The notes: generated by a model from the letters alone, not told the origin. DNA of 64,000 nucleotides from Phycicoccus jejuensis (GCF_000720925.1 NZ_JOEE01000002.1:62001-126000); one strand, 5' to 3'. Positions 8,786-18,570 are shown, counted from the stretch's first letter. Made by a program: numbers and translations.

Positions 8786-9913
8786 TCAGGCGGCGGGGTG
8801 GTCGCCGACGAGCTCGACCGAGCCGCCGTCGACGCCCTTGGCGCCGCGCACGACCTCGCCGGTCGCGGCGTCCGCGGCCGACGCCTCGTGCACCTCGCCC
8901 ATGACCCAGGTCTCGATGCCACGAGCGGTCAGGTGCGCCGTCGCCGCGTCGACCGAGGCGGCCGGGAGCACCGCGACGAAGCCGGCGCCCATGTTGAGCG
9001 TGCGCTCGAGGTCGGCGCGCGGGACGTTGCCGAGCGAGCCCACCGTCGAGAACACGGCCGGCGGCGTCCACGAGGCGCGGTCGAGCCGGGCGTGCACGTC
9101 GTCGGGCAGCACGCGCGCGAGGTTGGCCGCGAGCCCGCCGCCGGTGACGTGCGAGAGCGCGTGGACGTCGACGCCGTCGAGCCGGACGAGGTCGAGCAGG
9201 TCGGCGGCGTAGACGCGGGTGGGGGTGAGCAGCTCCTCGCCGAGGGTGCGACCGAAGTCGTCGACGTGCCGGTCGAGCGCCCAGCCGGCGTGCGCGACGA
9301 CACGACGCACGAGCGAGTAGCCGTTGGAGTGCAGGCCGCTGCTCGCGAGGCCGAGGACGACGTCGCCCGCGCGCACCCGCTGCGGCCCGAGCACGGCATC
9401 GTGCTCGACGACGCCGGTGGCCGCGCCCGCGACGTCGTACTCATCCGGGTCGAGGAGGCCGGGGTGCTCGGCGGTCTCGCCGCCGACGAGCGCGACCCGC
9501 GCCTGCTCGCAGGCCCGGGCGATGCCGGAGACGATGGCCGCGATGCGCTCGGGCACGACCTTGCCGCAGGCGATGTAGTCGGTCATGAACAGCGCCTCGG
9601 CGCCGCAGACGACGATGTCGTCGACGACCATCCCGACGAGGTCGAACCCGATGGTGTCGTGCCGGTCGAGGGCCTGCGCGATGGCGACCTTCGTGCCGAC
9701 GCCGTCGGTCGACGTCGCGAGCACCGGCCGCCGGTAGGCCGCGAGCGCGCTGGCGTCGAACATCCCGGCGAAGCCGCCGAGGCCGCCGAGGACCTCGGGG
9801 CGGGTGGCCCGGCGGACGGACTCCTTCATCAGCTCGACGGCGCGGTCACCGGCCTCGACGTCGACCCCCGCCGCGGCGTAGGTGATGGCGGTGGGCTGCT
9901 CGGTGTCGCTCAC
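8786..9913 (-). CDS. purM: Phosphoribosylformylglycinamidine cyclo-ligase (AIR synthetase)
   Basis: 375 aa. Converts FGAM plus ATP to AIR in de novo purine synthesis. The sequence carries 'TYAAAGVDVEAGDRAVELMK', 'TSTDGVGTKVAIAQALDRHDTIGFDLVGM', the nucleotide-binding 'GGETAEHPGLLDPDEYDVAG' and 'SSGLHSNGYSLVR', all PurM hallmarks. GTG 9913 is chosen because a TAGGCT -10 element ends seven bases before it; the frame stays open far upstream without homology. The last ~25 residues (GAKGVDGGSVELVGDHPAA) are an extension. Normally next to purF in actinomycetes; here its neighbours differ. Confidence 0.95.
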   Translation of the reverse strand: MSDTEQPTAITYAAAGVDVEAGDRAVELMKESVRRATRPEVLGGLGGFAGMFDASALAAYRRPVLATSTDGVGTKVAIAQALDRHDTIGFDLVGMVVDDIVVCGAEALFMTDYIACGKVVPERIAAIVSGIARACEQARVALVGGETAEHPGLLDPDEYDVAGAATGVVEHDAVLGPQRVRAGDVVLGLASSGLHSNGYSLVRRVVAHAGWALDRHVDDFGRTLGEELLTPTRVYAADLLDLVRLDGVDVHALSHVTGGGLAANLARVLPDDVHARLDRASWTPPAVFSTVGSLGNVPRADLERTLNMGAGFVAVLPAASVDAATAHLTARGIETWVMGEVHEASAADAATGEVVRGAKGVDGGSVELVGDHPAA

Positions 9914-9920
9914 GCCGCGC

Positions 9921-9926
9921 AGCCTA
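9921..9926 (-). promoter_or_regulatory. -10 hexamer of purM, leaderless layout
   Basis: TAGGCT, seven bases before GTG 9913; one of the best -10 matches in the window. Confidence 0.55.
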
Positions 9927-9984
9927 CCGAGACCGGGCCGCCCCACCCGCCCGCGCCCGCGGTCGGCACCCCTCCCCCTCCGGA

Positions 9985-10030
9985 GTCGAGGGCGCACGCG
10001 GCAGCCCTGGCTGCCGCCTCCGCACTCGAC
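9985..10030. repeat. 46-bp hairpin repeat, family C copy 1
   Basis: Outer arms GTCGAG...CTCGAC enclose an inner stem GCGGCAG / CTGCCGC with CCCTGG at the tip. A second copy at 11299-11344 has the same length and outer arms, but its inner stem is changed on both sides (GGCAG/CTGCC here, GGTCG/CGACC there), that is, with compensation. It lies between purM and padR. Confidence 0.75.
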
Positions 10031-10075
10031 CCCGGGAGGTGTGCCGGATGCTTGCCGCCGGCCGCCTGTCGGAAG

Positions 10076-10081
10076 TACCTT
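10076..10081 (+). promoter_or_regulatory. -10 hexamer of the padR-HAAS operon
   Basis: TACCTT, seven bases before ATG 10089, with no ribosome binding site. The overlapping AAGTACCTT is close to palindromic and could be part of a PadR autoregulatory site. Confidence 0.45.
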
Positions 10082-10088
10082 GTGACGC

Positions 10089-10433
10089 ATGGAACCCGGT
10101 GACAGCGCCATCCTGACGCACCTGCGTCGTGGCGCGCTCGAGCACTGCGTCCTCGCGCTGCTCGACACCGAGCCGATGTACGGCCTCGACATCGCGCGCC
10201 GCCTCGGCGACGACGGGGTGCTGCTCGCCGGCGAGGGCACGCTCTACCCGCTGCTGTCGCGGCTACGGAAGCAGGGGCTCGTCGAGACCACGTGGGCCGA
10301 GTCGAGCGCCGGCCCGCCGCGCCGCTACTACACGCTCACCGCGCAGGGGCGGATCGCCCTCGACACCTTCCGGCGCACGTGGAAGTCCTTCCGCGACGCC
10401 GTCGACACCACCCTCCAGGGAGGACACCCGTGA
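10089..10433 (+). CDS. PadR-family transcriptional regulator
   Basis: 114 aa. The winged helix shows 'LRRGALEHCVLALLDTEPMYGLDIARRL', 'GEGTLYPLLSRLRKQGLVE' and 'GPPRRYYTLTAQGR', all diagnostic of PadR proteins, followed by a helical dimer segment. It overlaps the next gene by GTGA, forming the common PadR-HAAS two-gene unit in which the regulator is thought to repress its own operon and to respond to membrane or antibiotic stress. The pair stands alone between two hairpin repeats, with no transporter next to it. Confidence 0.92.
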   Translation: MEPGDSAILTHLRRGALEHCVLALLDTEPMYGLDIARRLGDDGVLLAGEGTLYPLLSRLRKQGLVETTWAESSAGPPRRYYTLTAQGRIALDTFRRTWKSFRDAVDTTLQGGHP

Positions 10434-11119
10434 ACGGCTCCGACACCCGCGTCACCACCTACCTCGACGACCTCGCGCGGATGCTCTCCGACCTCGACCC
10501 CGGCACCCGCGACGACGTCCTCGCCGGGGTGCGCGAGCACCTCGATGCCGTCGCCGCCGAGCACCCCGGGGACCCCGCCGCCCTCGAGGAGGCGCTGGTC
10601 CGGCTCGGTCCGCCGGAGCGCATCGCCGCGGAGGCCCGCGCCGACCAGCCCGCGGTCCCGTCGCCCGGGCCGTGGACCGCAGGGCCGACACGACCGCTGC
10701 CGGCCCGGGGCTGGCTGGGCGCCGGCCTCGCGCTGCTGCTCCTGAGCACGGTGCCCTTCACCGCGACGGCCGCCCTCGCGCGCATCGTCGGGCTCACGTC
10801 GAGCGGGGCCGACACCGCGTTCGGGGGCGGGATGTTCGGCGTCCCGCTGCTGCCGCACGTCGCCGAGATGATCTTCCTCGGCTGGTTCCCCTGGGCGGTG
10901 TCGGTCGCCTTCCTGCTCGTCGCGTGGCGGCTCGCACCCCGCACCCGCGGCGTCCTGCTCGCCCTCGGGCCGATCAGCGTCGCCACCGTGCTCGTCGGCG
11001 TCATCTGGCAGGAGCCGCGGGTCGTCAGCGGCGTCCTCACCGCGGTGCTGGCGCTCGCCACGACCGGGCTCGTCGTCGCTGCGGCCGTCAGTGCCTGGCG
11101 CGAGCGCCCCACCGCCTGA
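10430..11119 (+). CDS. HAAS/DUF1700-type membrane signalling protein
   Basis: 229 aa from GTG 10430 (overlaps the padR stop). Residues ~8-70 form the helical HAAS-like domain ('YLDDLARMLSDLDPGTRDDVLAGVREHLDAV'), followed by a Pro-rich linker and four hydrophobic segments at roughly 88-112, 135-155, 160-180 and 185-210. HAAS proteins are membrane partners of PadR regulators; the soluble domain may relay a membrane state to PadR. The mechanism is not known for this family, so the role is inferred from the operon only. Confidence 0.8.
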   Translation: MNGSDTRVTTYLDDLARMLSDLDPGTRDDVLAGVREHLDAVAAEHPGDPAALEEALVRLGPPERIAAEARADQPAVPSPGPWTAGPTRPLPARGWLGAGLALLLLSTVPFTATAALARIVGLTSSGADTAFGGGMFGVPLLPHVAEMIFLGWFPWAVSVAFLLVAWRLAPRTRGVLLALGPISVATVLVGVIWQEPRVVSGVLTAVLALATTGLVVAAAVSAWRERPTA

Positions 11120-11161
11120 CGCCGGACCTCGGCGCCGCCCGCGACCTGACCGGAGGATCTA

Positions 11162-11263
11162 CGTCGTCCCTGTGATGACGCGGATGCTCATGCGCGTCGC
11201 GGATACATCCCCGACCGGGACGAGCTCCCGCGCCGTCACGGTGATGACGCGGAAGCTCGAGCC
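11162..11263. repeat. Intergenic repeat family B, copy 1
   Basis: Two palindromic units about 70 bp apart: 11162-11180 (CGTCGTCCCTGTGATGACG) and 11234-11253 (CCGTCACGGTGATGACGCGG). A diverged second copy with the same spacing, including CATCCCCG in the middle, lies at 59637-59737 on the integrated element. No gene is seen in this 253-base gap. Confidence 0.6.
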
Positions 11264-11298
11264 CCTCGACCCGCACCGGTGCGCTCCAACGCCCCGGC

Positions 11299-11344
11299 CT
11301 CGAGGGCGCCGGCGGTCGCCCTGGCGACCACTTCCGCACTCGAC
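11299..11344. repeat. 46-bp hairpin repeat, family C copy 2
   Basis: Same layout and length as 9985-10030 with inner stem GGTCG/CGACC around CCCTGG. It lies between the HAAS gene and the converging pntB end, so the two copies bracket the padR-HAAS operon. Confidence 0.75.
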
Positions 11345-11372
11345 TCCGCAGAGGAGGGAGGGAGCGCCGGGG

Positions 11373-12776
11373 TCAGAGGGCGGCGATGATGTCCTCGACC
11401 CGGGCCTTGGCGTCGCCGAAGAGCATCTGGGTGTTCTCGCGGAAGAACAGCGGGTTCTGCACGCCCGCGTACCCGGTGGCCATCGACCGCTTGAACACGA
11501 TGACGTCCTTGGCCTCCCACACCCGCAGCACCGGCATGCCGGCGATCGGCGAGGTGGGATCCTCGGCGGCGGCCGGGTTGACGGTGTCGTTGGCGCCGAT
11601 GACGAGGACGACGTCGGTCTCGGCGAGGTCGTCGTTGACCTCGTCCATCTCGAGGACGATGTCGTAGGGCACCTTGGCCTCGGCGAGCAGGACGTTCATG
11701 TGCCCCGGCAGCCGCCCGGCGACGGGGTGGATGCCGAACCGCACGGCGACACCGGAGGTCCGCAGCCGCTTGGTCAGCTCGGCGACGGCGTGCTGCGCCT
11801 GCGCGGTGGCCATCCCGTAGCCCGGGGTGATGACCACCGAGCGCGCCGAGGTGAGCAGCGAGGCCGCACCCTCGGCCGTGACCTCGCGGTGCTCGCCGTA
11901 GTCGACGTCGCCCGCCGCGACGGTGCCGCCCTCGACCCCGAAGCCGCCGGCGATGACCGAGATGAACGAGCGGTTCATCGCCCGGCACATGATGTACGAC
12001 AGGTACGCACCCGAGGAGCCGACGAGCGCGCCGGTGATGATGAGCAGGTCGTTGCCGAGGAGGAAGCCGGCCGCGGCCGCCGCCCACCCCGAGTAGCTGT
12101 TGAGCATCGAGACGACGACCGGCATGTCACCGCCGCCGATCGACGCGACGAGGTGCCAGCCCAGCGCGAGCGCGAGCAGGGTCACGAACCCGAGCAGCAG
12201 GTGCCGCACGAACACCGCGTGCTCGGGCACCGCGGCGTAGACCACCGTCAGCACGACGAACAGGACCAGCGCACCGACGTTGAGCCAGTTGCGGAACGGC
12301 AGCATCAGCGGCTTGGACGGGATGCGCGCGGAGAGCTTGAGGAACGCGACGATCGAGCCGGTGAAGGTCACCGCGCCGATGAAGACGCCGACGAACACCT
12401 CGACGTCGTGGATCGTCGGGTACGCCGTGATCTCGTAGGAGGAGTTCCAGCCGACGAGGACGGCCGCGAGCCCGACGAAGCTGTGCAGCATCGCGATGAG
12501 CTCGGGCATCCCGGTCATCTCGACCTTGCGGGCGCGGTCGAGGCCGATCGCCGCGCCGATGCCCATGGCGACGACGATGAGCAGCAGGCCGAGCCAGCCG
12601 GAGCCGCCCGTGCCGGCGGTCGCCGCGAGTACCGTCGCGGTGAGCGCGACGACCATCCCGGCGATGCCGAAGCGGTTGCCGCGGCGCGCGGACTCGTGCC
12701 GCGACAGCCCGGCGAGGGCGAGGATGAAGAGCAGTCCCGCGACGATGTACGCGCCCTGCGTGAGGGTCGAGCTCAT
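11373..12776 (-). CDS. pntB: NAD(P) transhydrogenase subunit beta
   Basis: 467 aa, standard PntB length. It carries the membrane half (about nine hydrophobic segments over residues 1-265) and the NADP(H)-binding dIII domain (from ~285), with '[21 protein letters not shown]', '[25 protein letters not shown]' and '[14 protein letters not shown]' as dIII motifs. Together with PntA it uses the proton gradient to make NADPH from NADH. The ATG overlaps the pntA stop (ATGA). Confidence 0.96.
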   Translation of the reverse strand: MSSTLTQGAYIVAGLLFILALAGLSRHESARRGNRFGIAGMVVALTATVLAATAGTGGSGWLGLLLIVVAMGIGAAIGLDRARKVEMTGMPELIAMLHSFVGLAAVLVGWNSSYEITAYPTIHDVEVFVGVFIGAVTFTGSIVAFLKLSARIPSKPLMLPFRNWLNVGALVLFVVLTVVYAAVPEHAVFVRHLLLGFVTLLALALGWHLVASIGGGDMPVVVSMLNSYSGWAAAAAGFLLGNDLLIITGALVGSSGAYLSYIMCRAMNRSFISVIAGGFGVEGGTVAAGDVDYGEHREVTAEGAASLLTSARSVVITPGYGMATAQAQHAVAELTKRLRTSGVAVRFGIHPVAGRLPGHMNVLLAEAKVPYDIVLEMDEVNDDLAETDVVLVIGANDTVNPAAAEDPTSPIAGMPVLRVWEAKDVIVFKRSMATGYAGVQNPLFFRENTQMLFGDAKARVEDIIAAL

Positions 12777-14323
12777 CGGACGGGCTCCTCGCGCTTGAAC
12801 ATCTCGAGCATTCGCGCGGTCACCCGGAAGCCACCGAAGACGTTGATGCTCGCGACGAGGATGCCGACGAACGCGAGCACCGTCACCGCCACGCTGTCCC
12901 GCCCCACCTGGAGCAGCGCCCCGACGACGATGATGCCGCTGATCGCGTTGGTCACCGACATCAAGGGCGTGTGCAGCGCGTGGTGCACGTTGCCGATGAC
13001 GTAGAAGCCGATGACGACCGCGAGCATGAAGACCATGAAGTGCCCGAGGAACGGCGGTGGGGCATAGGCCGACACGAGCAGGAAGAGCGCGGCGCCGACC
13101 CCGGCGAGGGCGAGCTTCGTCGTCCCGCTCATCGGCTGCTTCGCGGGCTTGGCCGTCGTGTCGACGGTGACGACGTCGGTGCCCGGCGTCGGCGCGGCCG
13201 AGACCTGCACCGGGGGAGGCGGCCACATCACCTCGCCGTCCTTCGCGACGGTCATGCCGCGCTGGACGACGTCGTCGAGGTCGAGGTGGACCTCACCGTC
13301 CTTCTGCGGCGTCAGCAGCTTCATGAGGTTGACGAGGTTGGTGCCGTACAGCTGGCTGGCCTGCGTCGGCAGCCGCCCCGGCAGGTCGGTGTAGCCGAGC
13401 AGGGTCACGCCGTGGTCGGTGACGACCTTCTCGCCGGCGACCGTGCCGGCGACGTTGCCGCCGTTGGCCGCGGCCATGTCGACGACGACCGACCCCGGCT
13501 TCATCGAGGCGACCATCTCCTCGGTGAGCAGGCGCGGCGCCGGGCGCCCGGGGATGAGCGCCGTCGTGATGACGATGTCGACGTCCCGGGCCTGCGCGGC
13601 GTACAGCTCGGCGGCCTTGGCGTCGAAGTCGGCGCTCGTCTGCTTCGCGTACCCGTCGGCGGACGGGCCGTCGTCCTCGACGTCGATGCGCAGGAACTCC
13701 GCCCCCATCGACTCGACCTGCTCGGCGACCTCCGGCCGCGCGTCGAACGCCCGCACGACCGCGCCGAGGCTGCTCGCGGTGCCGATGGCCGCGAGCCCTG
13801 CGACGCCGGCGCCGACGACGAGCACCTTGGCCGGCGGGACCTTGCCCGCGGCCGTCACCTGGCCGGTGAAGAAGGAGCCGAACTCGTGGGCGGCCTCGAC
13901 GACGGCGCGGTAGCCGCCGATGTTGGCCATCGAGGAGAGGACGTCGAGGGACTGCGCGCGGCTGATCCGCGGCACCGCGTCCATCGCGAGCGCGGTGACC
14001 CCGGCGTCGGCGAGGCGCTGCACGAGGTCGGGGTCGAGCGCGGGCGCGAGCAGGCAGGCGAGCACGGTGCCCGGCCGCAGCCGCGCGACCTCCTCGTCGG
14101 TCGGCGGGGTGACCTTGAGGACGACGTCGGCGTTCCAGACCGCGCCCTCGATGACGTCGGCGCCGGCCTCGCGGTAGGCCTCGTCCGAGAAGCTCGCGCG
14201 CGCCCCGGCGCCGGCCTCGACGAAGACGGTGTAGCCGAGGCCGACCAGCTGCTCGACGGTCTTCGGGGTCGCGGCGACACGGGTCTCCCCCGGTCGTGAC
14301 TCGCGGGGGACTCCGATGCGCAC
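12773..14323 (-). CDS. pntA: NAD(P) transhydrogenase subunit alpha, fused soluble and membrane parts
   Basis: 516 aa, like the single-chain PntA of enterobacteria rather than the split PntAA/PntAB form. Residues 1-~375 are the NAD-binding dI domain ([20 protein letters not shown]; '[26 protein letters not shown]'), then a Pro/Thr linker and three to four membrane segments (~415-505). GTG 14323 is preceded by AGAGGAAG. First gene of pntAB; no third gene in the operon. The pair supplies NADPH beside the F420-reducing FGD. Confidence 0.95.
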   Translation of the reverse strand: MRIGVPRESRPGETRVAATPKTVEQLVGLGYTVFVEAGAGARASFSDEAYREAGADVIEGAVWNADVVLKVTPPTDEEVARLRPGTVLACLLAPALDPDLVQRLADAGVTALAMDAVPRISRAQSLDVLSSMANIGGYRAVVEAAHEFGSFFTGQVTAAGKVPPAKVLVVGAGVAGLAAIGTASSLGAVVRAFDARPEVAEQVESMGAEFLRIDVEDDGPSADGYAKQTSADFDAKAAELYAAQARDVDIVITTALIPGRPAPRLLTEEMVASMKPGSVVVDMAAANGGNVAGTVAGEKVVTDHGVTLLGYTDLPGRLPTQASQLYGTNLVNLMKLLTPQKDGEVHLDLDDVVQRGMTVAKDGEVMWPPPPVQVSAAPTPGTDVVTVDTTAKPAKQPMSGTTKLALAGVGAALFLLVSAYAPPPFLGHFMVFMLAVVIGFYVIGNVHHALHTPLMSVTNAISGIIVVGALLQVGRDSVAVTVLAFVGILVASINVFGGFRVTARMLEMFKREEPVR

Positions 14324-14456
14324 GGGGCTTCCTCTCCGTTGCCGGGGCGGGCTCCGTCCGAACCTAGCGGGTCGGGCCCGGGGATTCGCGACGTGTGGCG
14401 CGTGGCACACGGCCGGCCGTCGGCGATCTCGTGGCCGGTCGGCGCCGGTGGACGCA

Positions 14457-14490
14457 CGACGCGCCGGCCCCCGAGGGGACCGGCGCGTCG
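14457..14490 (-). terminator. Terminator hairpin after the Glu/Ala-rich protein gene
   Basis: CGACGCGCCGG (14457-14467) and CCGGCGCGTCG (14480-14490), an 11-bp perfect stem with a 12-base loop, 16 bases past the stop of the 14506-16503 gene. Confidence 0.6.
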
Positions 14491-14505
14491 ACGGAGGGGG
14501 TGGGC

Positions 14506-16503
14506 TCAGCCCTCGGAGCGGTGGAAGCCGCTGCGCTCGGCGGCGTCCGCGTCGTAGAACCAGACGTCGGCGACGGCGTCGGCGTAGCCGTCGTCCTCCG
14601 GGAGGCGGTAGGTCATCGTGTCGCGGTAGGCCTGCACCGGGTGGTCGAGCGGCTGGGCGCCGTCCTCGAGGGCCGCTGCGGACCCCATGCCGTAGCCACC
14701 GTCGCGGATCTCGTGGAACTCGGAGACCCGGCGGGCCGCGGGGGCGGCCGGGGCGTCCGTGGCCGTCTCGTCGGAGGGGGCCGACTCGTCGGTCGTCGGC
14801 TCGTCCGTCGTCGGCTCGTCGGTGCTCGCCGCCTCCTCGACCGGGGCCTCGGCCACCGGGTCGGGGTCGGCCGGGACCTCACCGACGACGTCCGTCTCCG
14901 GCGCGTCGGCGACCGGCTCGTCGTCCGTCGCGGACGCGTCCGCAGCCTGCTCGACGTCGTCCTGCTGGGCGCCGGTCGCGTCCGCGACCGGCTGCTCACC
15001 GGTGACGGGCTCGTCGGCCGCGGGCTCGTCGGACGCGGCCTCGTCGGACACGGGCTCCTCGACGGGCTCGGCGGACGCGGGGTCGACCGGGTCCATCCCG
15101 ACGGCGGCCGCCTCGCGGTCCATCTCGGCCCGTTCCTGGGCCAGCCGGTCGCCGCGCTCGCGGTTCTCGTCGAGGAGCTCGGCCTCGTCGGCGGACCAGT
15201 CGCGCTGGGTCGAGGGGTCGTGCTCGTCGCCGGGCACCGGCTCCTCGGGCTCGGCGAAGGCGCCGTCGGCGGGGTCCTCGACGGCCTGCGAGGCCTCGGG
15301 CCCCTCGTGGTCGGAAACCTCGGAGCGCGGCGCGGGCTCCTCGACCGGGTCCTCGGTGCGCTCGGCCGGCGCGGGCGGCTCGGCGTCCCCGACCTGCTCG
15401 GCGTCCTCGACCTGCTCGGCGTCATCCACCTGCTCGGCGTCCGTCGGCCGCGCCTCGACGCTCTCGTCGGACTCGGCGCTCTGGTCATCGGCGGGGACGT
15501 CCACGGCGTCGGCCGCGGGCGTGGTGGGCTCCGCGGCGGCCGGGGCCGCCTCGGGGTCGCGGGGGCCGCCCCACTCGCCGGACGGGGTCCGGGCGTCGTC
15601 GGCGGCAGACGTCTCGTCCTGGTCGCTGCTCACGGCGTCGTCACTACCCGCGCCCGGGGCCGTCCACACGTCGGCGTCCGCGGGGGTGTCGTCGCGGTAG
15701 TCGGCGGCCGTGGCGATGCGGGCGCTCGCGTCGTCGGCGGCAGCGTCCTCGGTGGCGGCCTCGGCGCCGGACGTCGAGGACACGGGCTCGGGCTGCTCCT
15801 GCTCCGGCTCGACCGTCATGGCGTCGACGACGACCGGCTCGGCGGCCACGGTCTCCTCGTCGGCGGCCGGCAGCGCCTGCGTGGTGGTCGGGTCGACCGG
15901 GGCCTCCTCCTCGGACGAGGTCCCGGCGGAGCGCGGCCCCTCGGCGGCGAGCTCGGCGCCCATGACGGCGGCGCCGGCCGCGCCGGGCACGGGCGCGGCG
16001 GGGCTGCCGGCCCACGCGGAGCGCTCGGCCTCCTCGCGCAGGCGGCGGGCCTCGGCGCGGGTCGTCGGGGCGCGGTCGGCCTCCACGGCGGTGTCGGCGG
16101 CGTCGGCGCCCTGCGCGGGGGCGGTGTCGGCACCCTGCGCGGGGGCGGGCTCGACGGCCTCGCGCGGCGTCTCGACGTCGGGGTCGACGACATCGGCGCG
16201 GGTCAGCAGCGACTCGTAGTCGGTGCGGGTGGCCTCCGCATCGGCCCGGCGGGTCTCCGCCTCGGCGGCGAGGCGCTCGGCCTCGGCCCGGGCCAGCTCG
16301 GCCCGCTCCTCGGACTGGGCGGCGAACGCCTCCTGCCCGGCGACCGCGGGGGCGAGGCCCTCGGCCTGCGCCCGGAGCTCGGCGGCCTCGGCGCGCGCGG
16401 CGTCCTTGCGCCGGTTCGTGGCCCGGCGCGCGAGGAGCCAGGCGGCCAGCAGGCCGACGACCACGACGGCGGCGACGACGAGGAGGATCGTGGTGGAGGG
16501 CAT
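14506..16503 (-). CDS. Membrane-anchored Glu/Ala/Asp-rich low-complexity protein
   Basis: 665 aa. One N-terminal membrane helix (residues ~5-25, [20 protein letters not shown]) with a basic stop-transfer RRATNRRKD, then a coiled coil (~35-110, repeated A-E-A-R/L heptads), then about 500 residues of acidic, Pro/Thr/Ser-rich low complexity (repeats such as DEPTTDEP and [17 protein letters not shown]), and a short conserved-looking C-terminus with a Gly-rich segment and '[25 protein letters not shown]'. It is probably a cytoplasm-facing scaffold or envelope-associated protein; function unknown. An ATG 24 bases upstream is an alternative start. Confidence 0.7.
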   Translation of the reverse strand: MPSTTILLVVAAVVVVGLLAAWLLARRATNRRKDAARAEAAELRAQAEGLAPAVAGQEAFAAQSEERAELARAEAERLAAEAETRRADAEATRTDYESLLTRADVVDPDVETPREAVEPAPAQGADTAPAQGADAADTAVEADRAPTTRAEARRLREEAERSAWAGSPAAPVPGAAGAAVMGAELAAEGPRSAGTSSEEEAPVDPTTTQALPAADEETVAAEPVVVDAMTVEPEQEQPEPVSSTSGAEAATEDAAADDASARIATAADYRDDTPADADVWTAPGAGSDDAVSSDQDETSAADDARTPSGEWGGPRDPEAAPAAAEPTTPAADAVDVPADDQSAESDESVEARPTDAEQVDDAEQVEDAEQVGDAEPPAPAERTEDPVEEPAPRSEVSDHEGPEASQAVEDPADGAFAEPEEPVPGDEHDPSTQRDWSADEAELLDENRERGDRLAQERAEMDREAAAVGMDPVDPASAEPVEEPVSDEAASDEPAADEPVTGEQPVADATGAQQDDVEQAADASATDDEPVADAPETDVVGEVPADPDPVAEAPVEEAASTDEPTTDEPTTDESAPSDETATDAPAAPAARRVSEFHEIRDGGYGMGSAAALEDGAQPLDHPVQAYRDTMTYRLPEDDGYADAVADVWFYDADAAERSGFHRSEG

Positions 16504-16695
16504 GTCGGGACTTTCTGTCGAGAGCACGCCGGGTGACGGCGTCGGACCAACCTACCGCCGGGCGCGGGCCCGGCAGCACCTGCCGGGCGTCGCCCGGGCA
16601 TCCCCTGCGAGAGGAGAACCTAGGGGGTCGGCGCCGGACGCGGCAAGACGGTCCACCCTGCCGTCCTCGACGCGTCGCCGCAGGTCAGGCTGCCC

Positions 16696-18324
16696 TCAGA
16701 GACCGAGCTCCTCGGCCGTCCGCTCGCGCATCTCGACCTTGCGCACCTTGCCGGTCACGGTCATCGGGAACTCCTCGACGACCTTGACGTACCGCGGGAC
16801 CTTGTAGTGCGCGAGGCGTCCGGCGCAGAACTCCCGCACCGCCTCGACGGTCAGCGGCTCGGCGCCGTCGCGCATCCGGACCCAGGCGCACAGCTCCTCG
16901 CCGTACTTCTCGTCGGGGACGCCGATGACCTGGGCGTCGAGGACGTCCGGGTGCGTGTAGAGGAACTCCTCGATCTCGCGCGGGTACACGTTCTCGCCGC
17001 CGCGGATGACCATGTCCTTGATGCGACCGGTGATCTGCACGTAGCCCTCGTCGTCCATGACGGCGATGTCGCCGGTGTGCATCCAGCCGTCGACGAGCAC
17101 CTCGGCCGTCTTCTCCGGCTCCTCCCAGTACCCGAGCATCACCGAGTAGCCCTTGGTGCAGAACTCGCCCGGCGTCCCGCGGGGCACCGTCTCGCCGGTG
17201 ACCGGGTCGACGACCTTGATCTCCAGGTGGGGGTGCACCGACCCGACGGTGTTGACCTTCTGCTCGAAGGTGTCGTCGACGCGGTTCTGCGTCGACACGG
17301 GCGAGGTCTCGGTCATGCCGTAGCAGATGGTCATCTCCTCGATGCCCGACTCGATGAGCTTGGTCATCATCGACGCCGGGCACGGCGAGCCCGCCATGAT
17401 GCCGGTGCGGACCGACGACAGGTCGTAGGAGTCGAACTGCGGCAGAGCCCATTCCGCGATGAACATCGTGGGGACGCCGTAGAGGGACGTGCAGCGCTCC
17501 TCGGACACCGCGGCCAGGGTGAGCGCCGGGTCGAACCCGGGTGCGGGGATGACCATGCAGGCGCCGTGGGTCAGCGCCGCGAGGTTGCCCATGACCATCC
17601 CGAAGCAGTGGTAGAACGGCACGGGGATGCAGATGCGGTCGGCCTCGGTGTAGCGGCAGAGCTCGCCGACGAGGTAGCCGTTGTTGAGGATGTTGTGGTG
17701 CGAGAGGGTCGCGCCCTTGGGGAACCCGGTCGTCCCCGACGTGTACTGGATGTTGATCGGCTCGTACGGGTCGAGGTCGCGCTGCGCCATCGTCAGGCGC
17801 TCGGGGCTGACATCGTCGGCGCCGGCCAGCAGCGCGTCCCAGCTGTCGCGGCCGATGACGACGACCTGCTCGAGCGCCGGGCACTCGGGCCGGGCGGTCT
17901 CGACCATCGCGACGTAGTCGGAGGTCTTGAAGGACGCCGCCGTCACGAGCACCCGGATGCCCGCCTGCCGCAGGACGTAGGTCAGCTCGTGGGTGCGGTA
18001 GGCCGGGTTGATGTTGACGAGGACGAGCCCGACCTTGGCCGTCGCGAGCTGCACGAGGGTCCACTCGGCGCAGTTCGGGGCCCAGATGCCGACGCGGTCA
18101 CCCTTCTCGAGACCGCTCGCGAGCAACCCGCGGGCGAGCCGGTCGACGGCCTCGCCGAGCTCGCTCCACGTCATCCGCACGTCCTGGGCCCGGTCGACGA
18201 GCGCCTCCCGGTCGCCGAACCGCTCGACGGTGGCGTCGAGCGCGTCCCCGATGGTCTGCTCGAGCAGGGGCGGGTCGAGCAGGCCGACCGTGTGCGAGAG
18301 GGCGGGGTCGGGCGTGAGCGTCAT
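16696..18324 (-). CDS. Acyl-CoA synthetase (AMP-binding, FadD type)
   Basis: 542 aa. Activates a fatty acid or related carboxylate via an acyl-AMP. The P-loop-like motif 'YTSGTTGFPKGATLSH' (~195), 'YGMTETSPVS' (~330), 'GWMHTGDIAVMDDEGYV' (~415), 'GRIKDMVIRGGENVYPREIEEFL' (~440) and the C-terminal catalytic Lys in 'TVTGKVRKVEMRERT' are all intact. It resembles medium/long-chain FadD-like ligases. Start ATG 18324 has a GAAGGGA ribosome binding site. Monocistronic; chain length preference cannot be told. Confidence 0.92.
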   Translation of the reverse strand: MTLTPDPALSHTVGLLDPPLLEQTIGDALDATVERFGDREALVDRAQDVRMTWSELGEAVDRLARGLLASGLEKGDRVGIWAPNCAEWTLVQLATAKVGLVLVNINPAYRTHELTYVLRQAGIRVLVTAASFKTSDYVAMVETARPECPALEQVVVIGRDSWDALLAGADDVSPERLTMAQRDLDPYEPINIQYTSGTTGFPKGATLSHHNILNNGYLVGELCRYTEADRICIPVPFYHCFGMVMGNLAALTHGACMVIPAPGFDPALTLAAVSEERCTSLYGVPTMFIAEWALPQFDSYDLSSVRTGIMAGSPCPASMMTKLIESGIEEMTICYGMTETSPVSTQNRVDDTFEQKVNTVGSVHPHLEIKVVDPVTGETVPRGTPGEFCTKGYSVMLGYWEEPEKTAEVLVDGWMHTGDIAVMDDEGYVQITGRIKDMVIRGGENVYPREIEEFLYTHPDVLDAQVIGVPDEKYGEELCAWVRMRDGAEPLTVEAVREFCAGRLAHYKVPRYVKVVEEFPMTVTGKVRKVEMRERTAEELGL

Positions 18325-18423
18325 CGGGGTCCCTTCGGCGGCGGTGCCAACGGGGTCCAGCCAACACGTCCGCGGCCCGCCGGGCAACCGAGCCCCGCCT
18401 CATCGCTCCCGGGGCGAGGAGGA

Positions 18424-18550
18424 CCCCGCACGTGCGGGCTTTCCGTGGTCACCGACCCGACCCGACAGCGACAACCCCGCACGTGCGGGCTTTCCGTGGG
18501 CGCCGGCCCGACCCGACAGCGACAACCCCGCACGTGCGGGCTTTCCGTGG
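18424..18550. repeat. 51-bp tandem repeat with perfect 14-bp palindrome
   Basis: Two full units and a partial third, starting at 18424, 18475 and 18526. Each begins with CCCCGCACGTGCGGG followed by CTTTCCGTGG; the palindrome CCCGCACGTGCGGG is unchanged in all three. The stretches between them are also nearly identical. It fills most of the 246-base gap between the acyl-CoA synthetase start and the zinc-ribbon gene end. Confidence 0.85.
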
Positions 18551-18570
18551 CCGCCGGAACGCCCCGGCGG

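Noticed and set aside
11091..13004. Very long plus-strand open frame across pntB
   Set aside because: Translation is His/Arg/Asp-rich antisense of pntB, without motifs; typical high-GC antisense frame. Same for other long frames opposite known genes, for instance 14395-16536 and 31839-34910.
18424..18550. CRISPR-like array (palindromic repeat every 51 bp)
   Set aside because: Only two and a half units, and the 'spacers' are almost identical to each other; no cas genes nearby. It is a tandem repeat.
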